Below the pieces are notes generated by a model, which did no database searches, was not told the origin of the DNA, and saw nothing but the letters and a program-made list of their open reading frames with translations. The translations under genes and the position numbers were made by a program. Source: Stieleria maiorica (GTDB taxonomy: Bacteria; Planctomycetota; Planctomycetia; Pirellulales; Pirellulaceae). From it: a DNA stretch of 64,000 nt. Every line of letters starts with the position of its first letter. Positions within the stretch are counted from its first letter, which is position 1. Of the stretch, positions 8,151 to 17,053 are shown in pieces. The stretch spans positions 2,910,443 through 2,974,442 of the forward strand of contig NZ_CP036264.1 in NCBI RefSeq assembly GCF_008035925.1. The letters are read 5' to 3'.

Positions 8151-9332
8151 TCACTGCACCGCGTTGCTGGCGGCTTGTTGAAATGCCTTTCGGACGTCGG
8201 ATCCGTCGCTGTTGCCCATTTTGGTCCGCTGGATCATCAGCACGTAAATCGTTTCCGTCTTCGGGTCGACCCAACCTTGCGTTCCGAACGCGCCGCCGTG
8301 TCCAAACGTGCCCGGCGACAACATTTCGGTCACGCCCTGAGGTTGACGCACGATGCACCACCCCAATCCCCAGCAGTTGCCGGGGGTGAACCCGGTTTCC
8401 AAATCACCGGTTTGCGGTGAGGTCATTTGGGCGACCGCATCGGCCGAGACGATTCGCTGTTTGCGAAGTTTGCCTTGATTGAGCACCATTTGATAGAACC
8501 GAAACATGTCACGCGCGGTGGCGAACAGTCCGCCCGACGGATTGGGCGCCGTCACGTCGGCCGGATCGGAGATGCGGTTGCCGACCGCCACCAGCGATTT
8601 GCCATCCTCACTCGGACCGTACAACGTTGCGATCCGCCGCTGTTGTTTTTGATCGGGAAAGAACGTCGTGGACGTCATCTGGCAGGGGCCGAAGATCCGC
8701 TCTTGAAGGAATTCTTGCAGCGGTTGCCCCGAGACGATTTCGATGATTCGGCCGGCCACGTTCAGCCCCGGGCTGTACTGCCACTTGGTGCCCGGCTGGA
8801 ACGCCAGCGGTCGCTCGGCCAGTTCGTTGACAGCCTCCTCGAGTGATTGTTGAAACACTTGGTCGCCGGCCAGCCCGGAGGTGTGCGTGATGGCATCTTT
8901 GATCGTGATTTCACGTTCGGGGGCGGATCCATCCTTCAGCTTGACATCCTTGAACGCCGGGATGTAGTTGCTGACCTTGTCATCGACGTTCAACTTGCCT
9001 TCATCTTGCAAGATCATCACCGCGGTCGCGACGATCGGCTTGGTCATCGAAGCGATCGAAAACATCGTGAACGGTCGCATCTCTTTTTGCTTTTCGATGT
9101 CCGCCAATCCGACCGCCCCCAGATGAATGATTTTGCCTTGGTGGCCGACCAGGGTGACGGCGCCGGAGAGGGTTCCTTGGTCGACAAAGGTTTGCATCGC
9201 CGCGTCGATCTCGGCGATCACCGGCGGTGGCGTGCGGTCGGCCTGCTTCGTCGCCGCTGCGTCTTGTCCGCTTAACGTCGAAACAAAACTAAGAACCAAG
9301 GCCAAACAAGACAGCGAAGTGGTGCGAATCAT
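8151..9332 (-). CDS. Beta-lactamase-family serine hydrolase
   Basis: Secreted protein of 393 residues with a signal peptide (1-22). It has the class-C beta-lactamase/esterase fold motifs: SMTK (SxxK) at 95-98, YSP at 186-188 in the place of YxN, and HGG at 345-347. The YSPG variant is common in esterase-like members, so an esterase or peptidase is more likely than antibiotic resistance. Upstream (9333-9641) lies only a repeat. No neighbour suggests the substrate. Confidence 0.85.
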   Translation of the reverse strand: MIRTTSLSCLALVLSFVSTLSGQDAAATKQADRTPPPVIAEIDAAMQTFVDQGTLSGAVTLVGHQGKIIHLGAVGLADIEKQKEMRPFTMFSIASMTKPIVATAVMILQDEGKLNVDDKVSNYIPAFKDVKLKDGSAPEREITIKDAITHTSGLAGDQVFQQSLEEAVNELAERPLAFQPGTKWQYSPGLNVAGRIIEIVSGQPLQEFLQERIFGPCQMTSTTFFPDQKQQRRIATLYGPSEDGKSLVAVGNRISDPADVTAPNPSGGLFATARDMFRFYQMVLNQGKLRKQRIVSADAVAQMTSPQTGDLETGFTPGNCWGLGWCIVRQPQGVTEMLSPGTFGHGGAFGTQGWVDPKTETIYVLMIQRTKMGNSDGSDVRKAFQQAASNAVQ

Positions 9333-9440
9333 CGGAGGACTCGTGATGGGGCGGAAGGAAGGTTCGTGGGGGAGGCTCCCGTACGGGGTGACATTGTAGC
9401 CCGATGACGCGCGATGCGGTCAGCGGAACGCTTTCGGACG

Positions 9441-9624
9441 TCTTCGGACGACGTCCTTTCCAGGTCGTCGCGCCGAGTCCGGCGGACGCGACCGCCCGGA
9501 AGGGCCGTCGGACTCCGAAATACGACCTGCTTGAGTTGATCCAGTTTCGTTGGTGTCTAGCCTTTAGGCGATTCCCGGTCGCTGCGAAGCAGCGAAAGGC
9601 GACCGCCCGGAAGGGCCGTCGTAC
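9441..9624. repeat. Composite palindromic repeat, GTACGACG family, copy 2
   Basis: This fills most of the 309-bp gap upstream of the serine hydrolase. It begins CGGACGACGTCCTTTCCAGG, ends GGAAGGGCCGTCGTAC, and holds an inner block TAGCCTTTAGGCGATT ... GCTGCGAAGCAGCG. The same inner block and outer arms occur at 11620-11762. No convincing ORF was seen. Confidence 0.8.
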
Positions 9625-9641
9625 ATCCGAATTGAGGTCCC

Positions 9642-10535
9642 CTACAGAATCGTGCCCAGGTGGTCGCCCATGCGGGCGTACAGCTCGCGTTGCTGGGCGG
9701 AGTTTCGCTGCAGGTCGTCATCGAACACCACGCGACCGGGCTCGAAGATCGTGATGGTCGATGAGCCGCCGAAACGGAAGTATCCCTTTTCGTCTCCCTT
9801 GGAAACTGATTCCCCTTCGCGGTACGTTTGACAGATCCCGCCGACACAGGTCGCACCGATCTCCAGCAACAAGACCTCACCGAGTGTCTCCGTCTTCAAC
9901 ACCGTGATCGCGCGTTTGTTGGTCGCCAGGATCTGGATGTTCTGGCACAGTGCGATCGGGTTGACCGAATACAGCGGTCCGTTGATCAAACGGGCCGGTC
10001 CGGGGCGGCCGCCGACGGGAAAGTGGAAACGGTGGTAATCGACCGGGCAGAGTCGCGACAGCAGCAGACTGCCGGATGCATATCGCCGCGCCAGCGCCGG
10101 GTCATCCAGTAATGTCTCCAAATCGAACATTTCCCCTTTGACAAACAATCCCTCGCACTTTGACAAATCGGGCACGCACAGATGGCGTCCGTCGGCCGGA
10201 AAGACGATCGAGTTGGCCTGGGAATCGATCGGGCGTGCGGACGGTTTTAATTTGCGAAAGAAGAATTCGTTGAAGCTGGCGAATTCGCCGGGCGCGCGAG
10301 CGAATTCGTCGGCGTCCAAGCCGTATTCCGCGATGAACGGGGCGATCTTTTCACGCGTCTTGGCTTGGTCCATCCGCCAGCCATACCAATGGGAAAACCA
10401 GGCGCGTTTGACGATTCCCGCCAGGGCGAGTTTGCCGCCGATGGTTCCGTAGGTCCAGCGAAGCGCTTTGTCGCCGTAGACTTTTTCGATGCACGATTCG
10501 TTTCGGTAGCGATCGTGGTAGACGATTTCATCCAT
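9642..10535 (-). CDS. psd: Phosphatidylserine decarboxylase
   Basis: Membrane-lipid enzyme of 297 residues that makes phosphatidylethanolamine from phosphatidylserine. Family landmarks are FPADG (113-117), YHRFH (167-171) with the conserved histidine, and FGGSST at 255-260, where the proenzyme would cleave itself to form the pyruvoyl group. The start ATG at 10535 gives MDEIVYHDRY; the longer frame to 10634 adds an unlikely basic leader. The gene is divergent from the esterase gene, with 212 bp between them. Confidence 0.88.
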   Translation of the reverse strand: MDEIVYHDRYRNESCIEKVYGDKALRWTYGTIGGKLALAGIVKRAWFSHWYGWRMDQAKTREKIAPFIAEYGLDADEFARAPGEFASFNEFFFRKLKPSARPIDSQANSIVFPADGRHLCVPDLSKCEGLFVKGEMFDLETLLDDPALARRYASGSLLLSRLCPVDYHRFHFPVGGRPGPARLINGPLYSVNPIALCQNIQILATNKRAITVLKTETLGEVLLLEIGATCVGGICQTYREGESVSKGDEKGYFRFGGSSTITIFEPGRVVFDDDLQRNSAQQRELYARMGDHLGTIL

Positions 10536-10747
10536 GTCGGGATTCGTGACGGGTGATTGAAGGAGAGCCGCATTCCGGCGGGAACTGCCGTAGCAGGGGG
10601 GACGCATCGCGGGGATGCTTCCATAGGTTGACATGCCGGGGCGACTTTGGCGAGTCGGCGAGACAATCGTGTGTAAGATGTTGCGTCGGTCGATACAATC
10701 GCAACCGATCCCCGATTTCCTTTCCCACCTCCCGATTGCGTTTAATC

Positions 10748-11590
10748 ATGAATCATCGCCCCTGGATCTTCGTCTGCTTGTTGGCCTTGCTGTCGTCACC
10801 GCTGGGATTTGCCGCCGAGGCCAAACCGCAACCTGACGAGACCGTCGTTTACAAAACGATTGATGACGTCTCGTTGTCGATGCACGTGTTCAAACCGGCC
10901 GAGTCGGATGCCGAAACGCCGCGTGCCGCGATCGTGTTTTTCTTCGGCGGCGGATGGAACGGCGGCACCCCCAGTCAGTTTTATGGCCAAAGTCGCGCGC
11001 TGGCCGACCTGGGGATGGTCGCGATGTGCGCCGAGTACCGCGTGAAAAAGACACACGGCACGCCGCCGAAGACCTGTGTGGCTGATGGCAAGTCCGCCAT
11101 CCGTTGGGCTCGCAAGAACGCGTCACGGTACGGGATCGATCCGAATCGAATCGCCGCCGGTGGCGGTTCGGCCGGCGGGCATGTGGCGGCGGCGACCGCG
11201 ACCGTCGACGCCTTTGACGATCCCGCCGATGACACGTCGGTCAGCTGCCGTCCCGACGCGCTGGTGCTGTTCAACCCCGTGTATGACAATGGCCCCGACG
11301 GCTACGGCTATGACCGCGTCCAGGAGTACTGGAAAGAGATTTCGCCGCTGCACAACTTAAGCCAAGACACGCCGCCGACGATCGTGTTCCTGGGAACCAA
11401 GGACAAACTGATTCCCGTGGCGACCGGCAAAGCGTTCCAGTCGAAACTCGACCAGTTGGGAGTCCGCAACGAATTGCACCTGTACCAAGATGCCGCCCAC
11501 GGTTTCTTTAACAAAGGCGAACCGTATGCCGACACGTTGGCAAAGTCGATCGCGTTTCTTAAATCGCTGGGGTTTGTTGAAGGAAAGTGA
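10748..11590 (+). CDS. Secreted alpha/beta-hydrolase (esterase/lipase-like)
   Basis: Exported protein of 280 residues with a signal peptide (1-22, LGFAA). The hydrolase landmarks are an oxyanion segment FFFGGGW at 65-70, the nucleophile elbow GGGSAGG at 138-144 (Ser141), and likely Asp219 (GTKDKL) and His251 (DAAHGF). This is the hormone-sensitive-lipase/acetyl-esterase type, often acting on acetylated polysaccharides in planctomycetes. The ATG at 10748 is chosen because it begins the signal peptide; the frame is open back to 10553 by chance. Confidence 0.82.
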   Translation: MNHRPWIFVCLLALLSSPLGFAAEAKPQPDETVVYKTIDDVSLSMHVFKPAESDAETPRAAIVFFFGGGWNGGTPSQFYGQSRALADLGMVAMCAEYRVKKTHGTPPKTCVADGKSAIRWARKNASRYGIDPNRIAAGGGSAGGHVAAATATVDAFDDPADDTSVSCRPDALVLFNPVYDNGPDGYGYDRVQEYWKEISPLHNLSQDTPPTIVFLGTKDKLIPVATGKAFQSKLDQLGVRNELHLYQDAAHGFFNKGEPYADTLAKSIAFLKSLGFVEGK

Positions 11591-11619
11591 ACGGCGTGGC
11601 GATGGCGGGGTGAGTGGGT

Positions 11620-11762
11620 GTACGACGTCCTTTCTAGGTCGTCGCGTCGCGTCCCACGGACGCGACGGCCCGAAAGGGTCATCGGACGTTGGTGTTTAGC
11701 CTTTAGGCGATTTCCCTCGCTGCGAAGCAGCGAGAAACGACGGCCCGGAAGGGCCATCGTAC
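11620..11762. repeat. Composite palindromic repeat, GTACGACG family, copy 3
   Basis: It starts GTACGACGTCCTTTCTAGG and ends GGAAGGGCCATCGTAC, with the inner block TTTAGCCTTTAGGCGATT and GCTGCGAAGCAGCG shared with 9441-9624. It lies between two convergent genes (esterase and isomerase) and may act as a bidirectional terminator. Confidence 0.8.
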
Positions 11763-11784
11763 ATGGAGCGGCGGGAATGGCCGG

Positions 11785-12720
11785 CTACCCCTTGGCGACC
11801 TTTTCGGCGACGCGTTCCAGGAGGGCTTTCGTCAACCGGATCCCTTCGTACTCGGACACCTTGCCGCCTTCGTATTCGATGCCCACGTAGCCGTTGTAGC
11901 CGTGGCTGAGGACGATCTCCATCATCTTGAAGTAATCGGTGTGGACCTCGTTGCCCTCTTCATCGAAGTCGTGTGACTTTGCACTGACGGCTTTGGCGTA
12001 CGGCATCAACTCTTCGACACCCTTGTAGCGGTCGTACATCTTGGGTTCGTCGCCGCGTGACAGGTAGAAGTTGCCGAAGTCGGGCAGCGTGCCACAGTTG
12101 TCCATTTCTGTCTTGGCGATCGTCCCGGCCAGCCATGCCCCGTTGCTGCTCAAACCGCCGTGGTTTTCGACGATCACGTTCAACCCTTGCGGTTTGGCGT
12201 ATTCACTCAACCGACGCAGCCCGTCGGCGGCCAGTTTCATTTGCTCGTCGTAGCTGCCGGCACTGCTCGCGTTGACGCGAATGCTGTGGCAGCCCAAGAA
12301 TTTCGCGGCGTCGACCCAGCGATAGTGGTTTTCAACCGCTTGGGTTCGTTTCGCGTCATCGGGATCGCCCAAACGTCCTTCGCCGTCGCACATGATCAAC
12401 AGACTTTTGACGCCCAGGTCATCGCAGCGCGTCTTCAACTCCGTCAGGTACGTTTGGTCCTTGGCTTTGTCTTTGAAAAACTGATTGACATACTCGACCG
12501 CGTCGATCCCAAATTCTTCTTTGGTCACCCGGGGGAAATCCAAATTCGTCAGCCCCTTGCTCTCGTCACGCAGCGTGCGGTGCAGCGACCACTCGGCCAG
12601 CGAGATTTTGAAGGGGGCGCCGCCACCACCGGCTGTCTCCGCAGCACGAAGCAGCGGAGCGAGGGAGAGAGACGCGGCAGAGGCGGACGCAAATTGGAGG
12701 AATTGACGGCGGTTGGTCAT
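11785..12720 (-). CDS. Tat-exported sugar-phosphate isomerase/epimerase-like protein
   Basis: Protein of 311 residues of the xylose-isomerase-like TIM-barrel superfamily. It opens with a twin-arginine signal ([18 protein letters not shown]). The barrel shows typical metal-site surroundings such as [17 protein letters not shown] and GYVGIEYEG. The ATG at 12720 places the RR motif at the N-terminus; the frame to 12810 is open by chance. Such exported barrel proteins are numerous in planctomycetes, usually with unknown substrate. Confidence 0.78.
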   Translation of the reverse strand: MTNRRQFLQFASASAASLSLAPLLRAAETAGGGGAPFKISLAEWSLHRTLRDESKGLTNLDFPRVTKEEFGIDAVEYVNQFFKDKAKDQTYLTELKTRCDDLGVKSLLIMCDGEGRLGDPDDAKRTQAVENHYRWVDAAKFLGCHSIRVNASSAGSYDEQMKLAADGLRRLSEYAKPQGLNVIVENHGGLSSNGAWLAGTIAKTEMDNCGTLPDFGNFYLSRGDEPKMYDRYKGVEELMPYAKAVSAKSHDFDEEGNEVHTDYFKMMEIVLSHGYNGYVGIEYEGGKVSEYEGIRLTKALLERVAEKVAKG

Positions 12721-12830
12721 GGTCAAACGAAAGGTTGAGTGGGAGAAATGGAGGGTTGAATTCAGGACGCCAATTCTACACCAATCGGCCGGGATGTGGC
12801 GTTGCTCCAATCCGTAGCGGAAGTCGTCAA

Positions 12831-12960
12831 CGGCCTGTTGATTGAATCAGCCGTTTGGCGCGAGCCTACGGGCGCCAGGGCGTATTTTTGGTGTTGGAGG
12901 CCCGTACGCTCGCGCGAAACGGCTGATCCCACGTGTGGATCGGATTAAATCAACAGGCCG
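12831..12960. repeat. Long imperfect palindrome (cruciform repeat), copy 1
   Basis: The outer arms CGGCCTGTTGATT (12831-12843) and AATCAACAGGCCG (12948-12960) match perfectly. The inner arms, from ATCAGCCGTTTGGCGCGAGC to the matching GCTCGCGCGAAACGGCTGAT, differ by two bases. A second copy is at 55864-55981. It lies just after the response-regulator stop (12974, minus strand). Confidence 0.85.
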
Positions 12961-12973
12961 CTGCGGCGTTCCG

Positions 12974-13687
12974 CTACCGGTCCCCCGTGGCTTCGTATCG
13001 ATAACCGACGCCGTAGACGGTCTGGATGATCTGGGGGTGTTTGGGGGCGGTTTCGATTCGTTTTCTCAGCTGGCTGATCGTCTGGTCGATCGTTCGGCTG
13101 TTGGGAACGTGATCATCTTCCCAGGCCGAACGGAACAGATCGGCCCGTTTGACGACTTCGCCGGGGCGAGCGGCCAGCGTCTGCAGGATCAACACCTCGC
13201 GTCGCGTCAGCGTGATCGTTTCGTCACCGCGCCGGGCGCGAAGTTCCCTTGGCACAATCTCCAGGTCCCCCATCGAAAAGGGGGCATCGGAGAACGTCAC
13301 GCCGGCGTCGGGGGATTCCGACAGGCTGCGGCGAGCGACGGCGCGGATCCTGGCGACCAACTCTTTGGTCCCGAACGGTTTGACGATGTAGTCGTCGCCA
13401 CCAAGTTCCAGCCCGATCACTTTATCGATTTCTTCCGCCTTGGCCGTGATGAACAGGATCGGCATCGTCGGTGACTGTTGGCGAAAGTACTTACAAACGT
13501 CAAAGCCGCTCATGCCGGGCATCATCACATCCAGACAGGCGATGTCCGGCGGCGAGGCGTCGAACAGATCCTTGGCGTGCCGGCCGTCGGCGGCTTCGGT
13601 GACAATGTAGCCCTCGCTGCGAAGCACCTCCGCCAACGCGGCACGCGTGTTCGCATCGTCTTCGGCGATCAAGATGTGGTGTGCCAT
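12974..13687 (-). CDS. OmpR/PhoB-family response regulator
   Basis: Two-component DNA-binding regulator of 237 residues. The receiver domain (1-120) has the acidic pair ED (9-10), phospho-acceptor Asp53 (CLDVMMPG), Thr81 and Lys103 (VKPFG). A winged-helix domain (about 135-232) ends in the typical IQTVYGVGYRYE. It begins one base after the histidine-kinase stop, so the two are co-translated and should be partners. Targets are unknown; the VWA gene of the same operon is the natural guess. Confidence 0.9.
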   Translation of the reverse strand: MAHHILIAEDDANTRAALAEVLRSEGYIVTEAADGRHAKDLFDASPPDIACLDVMMPGMSGFDVCKYFRQQSPTMPILFITAKAEEIDKVIGLELGGDDYIVKPFGTKELVARIRAVARRSLSESPDAGVTFSDAPFSMGDLEIVPRELRARRGDETITLTRREVLILQTLAARPGEVVKRADLFRSAWEDDHVPNSRTIDQTISQLRKRIETAPKHPQIIQTVYGVGYRYEATGDR

Positions 13688-15436
13688 TTACTCACCGATC
13701 GGGACGGTCAACTCGAACGCCGCGCCGCCGAGTTGTGAGTCGGACTTCAGCACCAGGTTCCCGCCATGGCGTGCCGCGGCGCGGCGGGCGATCGTCAACC
13801 CAATTCCCGTTCCGCTGGGCGCATGAATCGAGTCGTCGATCCGCACGAAGGGGCGGAAGATTCTGGATTGATGGGGCACCGCGATGCCCGGTCCGTCATC
13901 ACTGACGGTGACACGCAGCCTATTCGGCGTTGTCGTTTCATCGGGCAGAAGATCACAGCGAATCACACACCGGCCGCCGCGGGGAACGTATTTTTCGACG
14001 TTGCTGAGCAAGTTCACCAGGACCATTTCGATGATGTCGGGATCGACGGAGACCGATTCGTGGCATCGGCAATCTGTCTCCAGCGACAGCCCCGCGGCTT
14101 TGAAGCTGGGCGTGAATTGTTCCGCGATGCCCGCGATCAACTCGCCCACGTCGGTGCTCTGGAGTCGAACTCCGAGCGGTTTTCCGTTGGGGCGGATCAT
14201 CTCCAAGACGCCGGTCACCAGGCGTTGCAGACGCCGGCTTTCGTGGTCGATCACACTGAGACGCTGGGCCAATGAATCAGCCGCGTCGCTGTTGCCGATC
14301 CGCTGCAAATCTGATTCTGCCAGTTCGGTGTACAGCCGGATGTTGGTCAGCGGGGTGCGCAGTTCGTGCGAGACCTGACCGGCGAAACTGACCCGGCCTT
14401 TGGCTTCGTTGATCTGACGCTGGACCGATGTCAGCACATAGAATCCCACCGCCAGCAGAAGGATCGCAATGCCAGCCAAGGACAGGTACATCGGGACCGA
14501 GCTGGTTGATGGGACGAGCGCTGGATCGACGTGTAACCGCAATTGCCAGCTGGCCAAGGGGGCCGAAAGGGGCGCCGCGGCCAGCGGGGACAGCTGAAAC
14601 TCGTCGCGGTTTCCCCAGCGATAGACCAGCCGTTTGGCTTCATCAACCAAAGTCAGGCTGCCGATCGGGGTCGGCGCCAAATCAGGCAAGGCACGCTTGG
14701 TCGGAGTGACGTTGGTACCCGATGTGGCCACGCGAAGCGAGGACGTCGACTCGGGGCTGCGGTGATCGGGAAGCACGGCGATCAAATCCGCGATCCAGCG
14801 ACTGCGTTCCAGCAGCATGCCCACGGTCGATCCGTCGCGGCGGGCGCGCCAATAAACCACCTGGGTTCCATCGGCCATGTACCACTGTTGCCATGCCGAT
14901 TCGGTCAGCGTGGATTGCGGCGACACTTTCAGACGGGGTGACTGGGAATCGGCTGCGTTGGCAATGTTCGTTTTGGAAACCGCTGTCTTTGTTTTGAAAG
15001 CGGGCACTTTCGTCCCCGGCGACTGGGACTCTCCCGTCGCACTGGGCAGCGGCCTTGCGTCGACCAAGCCCGGCAGCGCCGCGGCCACTTCGGTGGCATC
15101 GACGCCGATCGAATCACCGGGCCGCGGAAAGACGATCGTGCCGGCCGGGTCGACGACAATCCCTTGCCGCAATATGGGTACTTGGCGACGCATCCGCCGC
15201 AGGGTTTCAAAAACCGAATCCGAGCCGTCCAGCTCGTCGTCCAACCGGATCGCATAGTTGTCAAATAGCTGTACGATCCGCCTGTCGGCGTCATAAAGCT
15301 GCGACGAGAGCAACGTCGCAAGGTTTTCCTTTGCCGCCGCCTGGCTGGCCTTGACTGCCGTTGCACTCATCCAGCCCAGCAGCACCATCGGTGCCGCGAC
15401 GAGCAAGAGGAGTGCAAGGAACAATCGACGAGGCAT
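13688..15436 (-). CDS. Membrane sensor histidine kinase
   Basis: Kinase of 582 residues. TM1 is at about 4-24. A long periplasmic region (25-315) contains a low-complexity Ser/Thr/Lys stretch near 135-180. TM2 is at 316-336, followed directly, with no HAMP domain recognised, by the dimerisation helix with His357 (SHELRTPL). The ATPase domain has NLLSNVEKY (475-483), DDGPG (513-517) and GTGIGL (542-547). It sits between the VWA gene (10 nt upstream) and its response regulator. The large sensor domain may respond to an envelope signal. Confidence 0.88.
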   Translation of the reverse strand: MPRRLFLALLLLVAAPMVLLGWMSATAVKASQAAAKENLATLLSSQLYDADRRIVQLFDNYAIRLDDELDGSDSVFETLRRMRRQVPILRQGIVVDPAGTIVFPRPGDSIGVDATEVAAALPGLVDARPLPSATGESQSPGTKVPAFKTKTAVSKTNIANAADSQSPRLKVSPQSTLTESAWQQWYMADGTQVVYWRARRDGSTVGMLLERSRWIADLIAVLPDHRSPESTSSLRVATSGTNVTPTKRALPDLAPTPIGSLTLVDEAKRLVYRWGNRDEFQLSPLAAAPLSAPLASWQLRLHVDPALVPSTSSVPMYLSLAGIAILLLAVGFYVLTSVQRQINEAKGRVSFAGQVSHELRTPLTNIRLYTELAESDLQRIGNSDAADSLAQRLSVIDHESRRLQRLVTGVLEMIRPNGKPLGVRLQSTDVGELIAGIAEQFTPSFKAAGLSLETDCRCHESVSVDPDIIEMVLVNLLSNVEKYVPRGGRCVIRCDLLPDETTTPNRLRVTVSDDGPGIAVPHQSRIFRPFVRIDDSIHAPSGTGIGLTIARRAAARHGGNLVLKSDSQLGGAAFELTVPIGE

Positions 15437-15446
15437 TCAGCAGGAC

Positions 15447-16847
15447 CTACTTATCCGAGGGCGGAGCCACTTTAACACGCATTTGTTGCTGCGCCGCGTT
15501 CTTGCTCTGCTCATACCGCATCGATTTTCGCGAATAGTTCCATGCCGACGGGCTTTCGATGATCGCGGATTGATCTTGGTTCAGCTTGGCGTTGCGTTTC
15601 AGCTCGCTGGAAAGCTCGTCTGCAAGCATACCGCCATACATGGCGTCCAATTTTTGCAATTCGGCAGAGTTGCCCAACAGCAATTGCTTGGCCTCTTGAA
15701 TCCGGCCGGCATCGCGAAGCGCCGTCGCTTGCACATTCTTTTCGTTGGCCAACTGAATCGCGCAGTAGGCCGCCGTTTCGTGATCGCATTCCTTGGCGAC
15801 CGCTGCCTTGTCATCGGTGAAACGGATTTCGATGCTGCTGGTCAACGTGTCGGTCGTCTTGCTGAGCATGTTTTGGTACTGGACGGTGACCGAAGCGAGC
15901 GGGCGTTTGCTGCCGGCTTCCCCTGCGGGGACCTCCACTTCGATGACGAAGTAACGTTGTTGACGGGCGTACAACTGGGCCAACGGAATGTAGATGTCTT
16001 GGCCGCTGATGTCCGCCTTGTTGTTCAACACGCGGACCGGGCGAATGCCCTCACCGATTTTCGCGTGGATTTCAAAATCGCTGGCCACGACGCTCATCAA
16101 GTCATTGAATTCCTTTTGAAAGACCGCGACCAGATCATCGGCTTGTTCGACAAACATGTGGTTGCCGCTACCGGCCGACGCCAAACGGCTCATCAGGTCT
16201 TCGTTGTACCCGAGCCCCAAACCGAGCGTGCTGACGCTGATCCCCTCTTTGACCAGGGAGGCCCCCAGGCGTTCCAATTCACGGGGACTCTTCGGCCCCA
16301 CGTTGGCTTGACCATCGCTCAGCAGGATCACCCGGTTGACGGAATCCTTGTCAAGAAACTTGCGAACCTCCGCGGCGCCTTTGCTGACCCCGGCAAACAA
16401 AGCGGTGCTCCCCCCGGCGGTGACCGAGCGGATTTTTTGAATGATCGATTTTCGATCGGTTGCTTTGGTGGCCGGTACCAGAACGGTGGCCGAGTCGGCG
16501 TACAGCACAATAGAAACGATGTCGTCGTCACGTAGTCGCCGGACCGCTGCGATCGCAGCCTCGCGAGCTTGCACGATTTTTTGTCCGCCCATCGATCCAC
16601 TTTGGTCGATCACGATCGCCGTGTTGACCGGCGGACGCGATTCGTTTTGCGGGACATCAAATCCCGTCAACGAAATGCGGATGTGGTTGAGTTGCTTTTC
16701 CCCGGCCAACATCGTCGGATTGGACACGCCGACATCCAACGACAACTGTTCGGCACGCAAGGTCGTTCCCCCTCCGCCGAGCATCACCGAGAGAAATAGG
16801 CCGGCGGCCAGCAAGACAGGTGCATTTTTCCAATGGTTTGCAGACAT
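15447..16847 (-). CDS. Secreted VWA-domain protein (first gene of a two-component operon)
   Basis: Exported protein of 466 residues. The signal peptide covers 1-32. A von Willebrand A domain has an intact MIDAS: DQSGS at 81-85, GGSTAL mid-domain and LLSDGQANVG. A beta-rich region follows, then a helical tail (about 360-466). It resembles bacterial 'Ca-activated chloride channel' VWA proteins, whose real roles are mostly adhesion or protein assembly. It is transcribed with the histidine kinase and regulator below it. It may be the sensed partner or the main output of that system; this is inference. Confidence 0.82.
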   Translation of the reverse strand: MSANHWKNAPVLLAAGLFLSVMLGGGGTTLRAEQLSLDVGVSNPTMLAGEKQLNHIRISLTGFDVPQNESRPPVNTAIVIDQSGSMGGQKIVQAREAAIAAVRRLRDDDIVSIVLYADSATVLVPATKATDRKSIIQKIRSVTAGGSTALFAGVSKGAAEVRKFLDKDSVNRVILLSDGQANVGPKSPRELERLGASLVKEGISVSTLGLGLGYNEDLMSRLASAGSGNHMFVEQADDLVAVFQKEFNDLMSVVASDFEIHAKIGEGIRPVRVLNNKADISGQDIYIPLAQLYARQQRYFVIEVEVPAGEAGSKRPLASVTVQYQNMLSKTTDTLTSSIEIRFTDDKAAVAKECDHETAAYCAIQLANEKNVQATALRDAGRIQEAKQLLLGNSAELQKLDAMYGGMLADELSSELKRNAKLNQDQSAIIESPSAWNYSRKSMRYEQSKNAAQQQMRVKVAPPSDK

Positions 16848-17053
16848 CGTTTTGATTCCCTCGCATCAGTGGGGCACTGGTTCTGTGGAGCACTCGTGCA
16901 GCCGCGTACTCGGGGGCGATCACCTAAACCGCCGACACGCCGATCCAACCCTCGTCCGATGGGGCGAGTGGAAGCCGCAGCTCATCTAGTAAACGACGAA
17001 CTGGCGATTTAATGGTCTCGGACGCCTCAAAACAATGTAAAAGAAATGTCACT

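Noticed and set aside
8151-9332. Antibiotic-resistance beta-lactamase
   Set aside because: SxxK and HGG are present but the YSPG variant and context fit an esterase/peptidase-like member better.
15351-16535. 394-codon open frame on the plus strand
   Set aside because: Antisense shadow of the secreted VWA gene; no domain or start signal.
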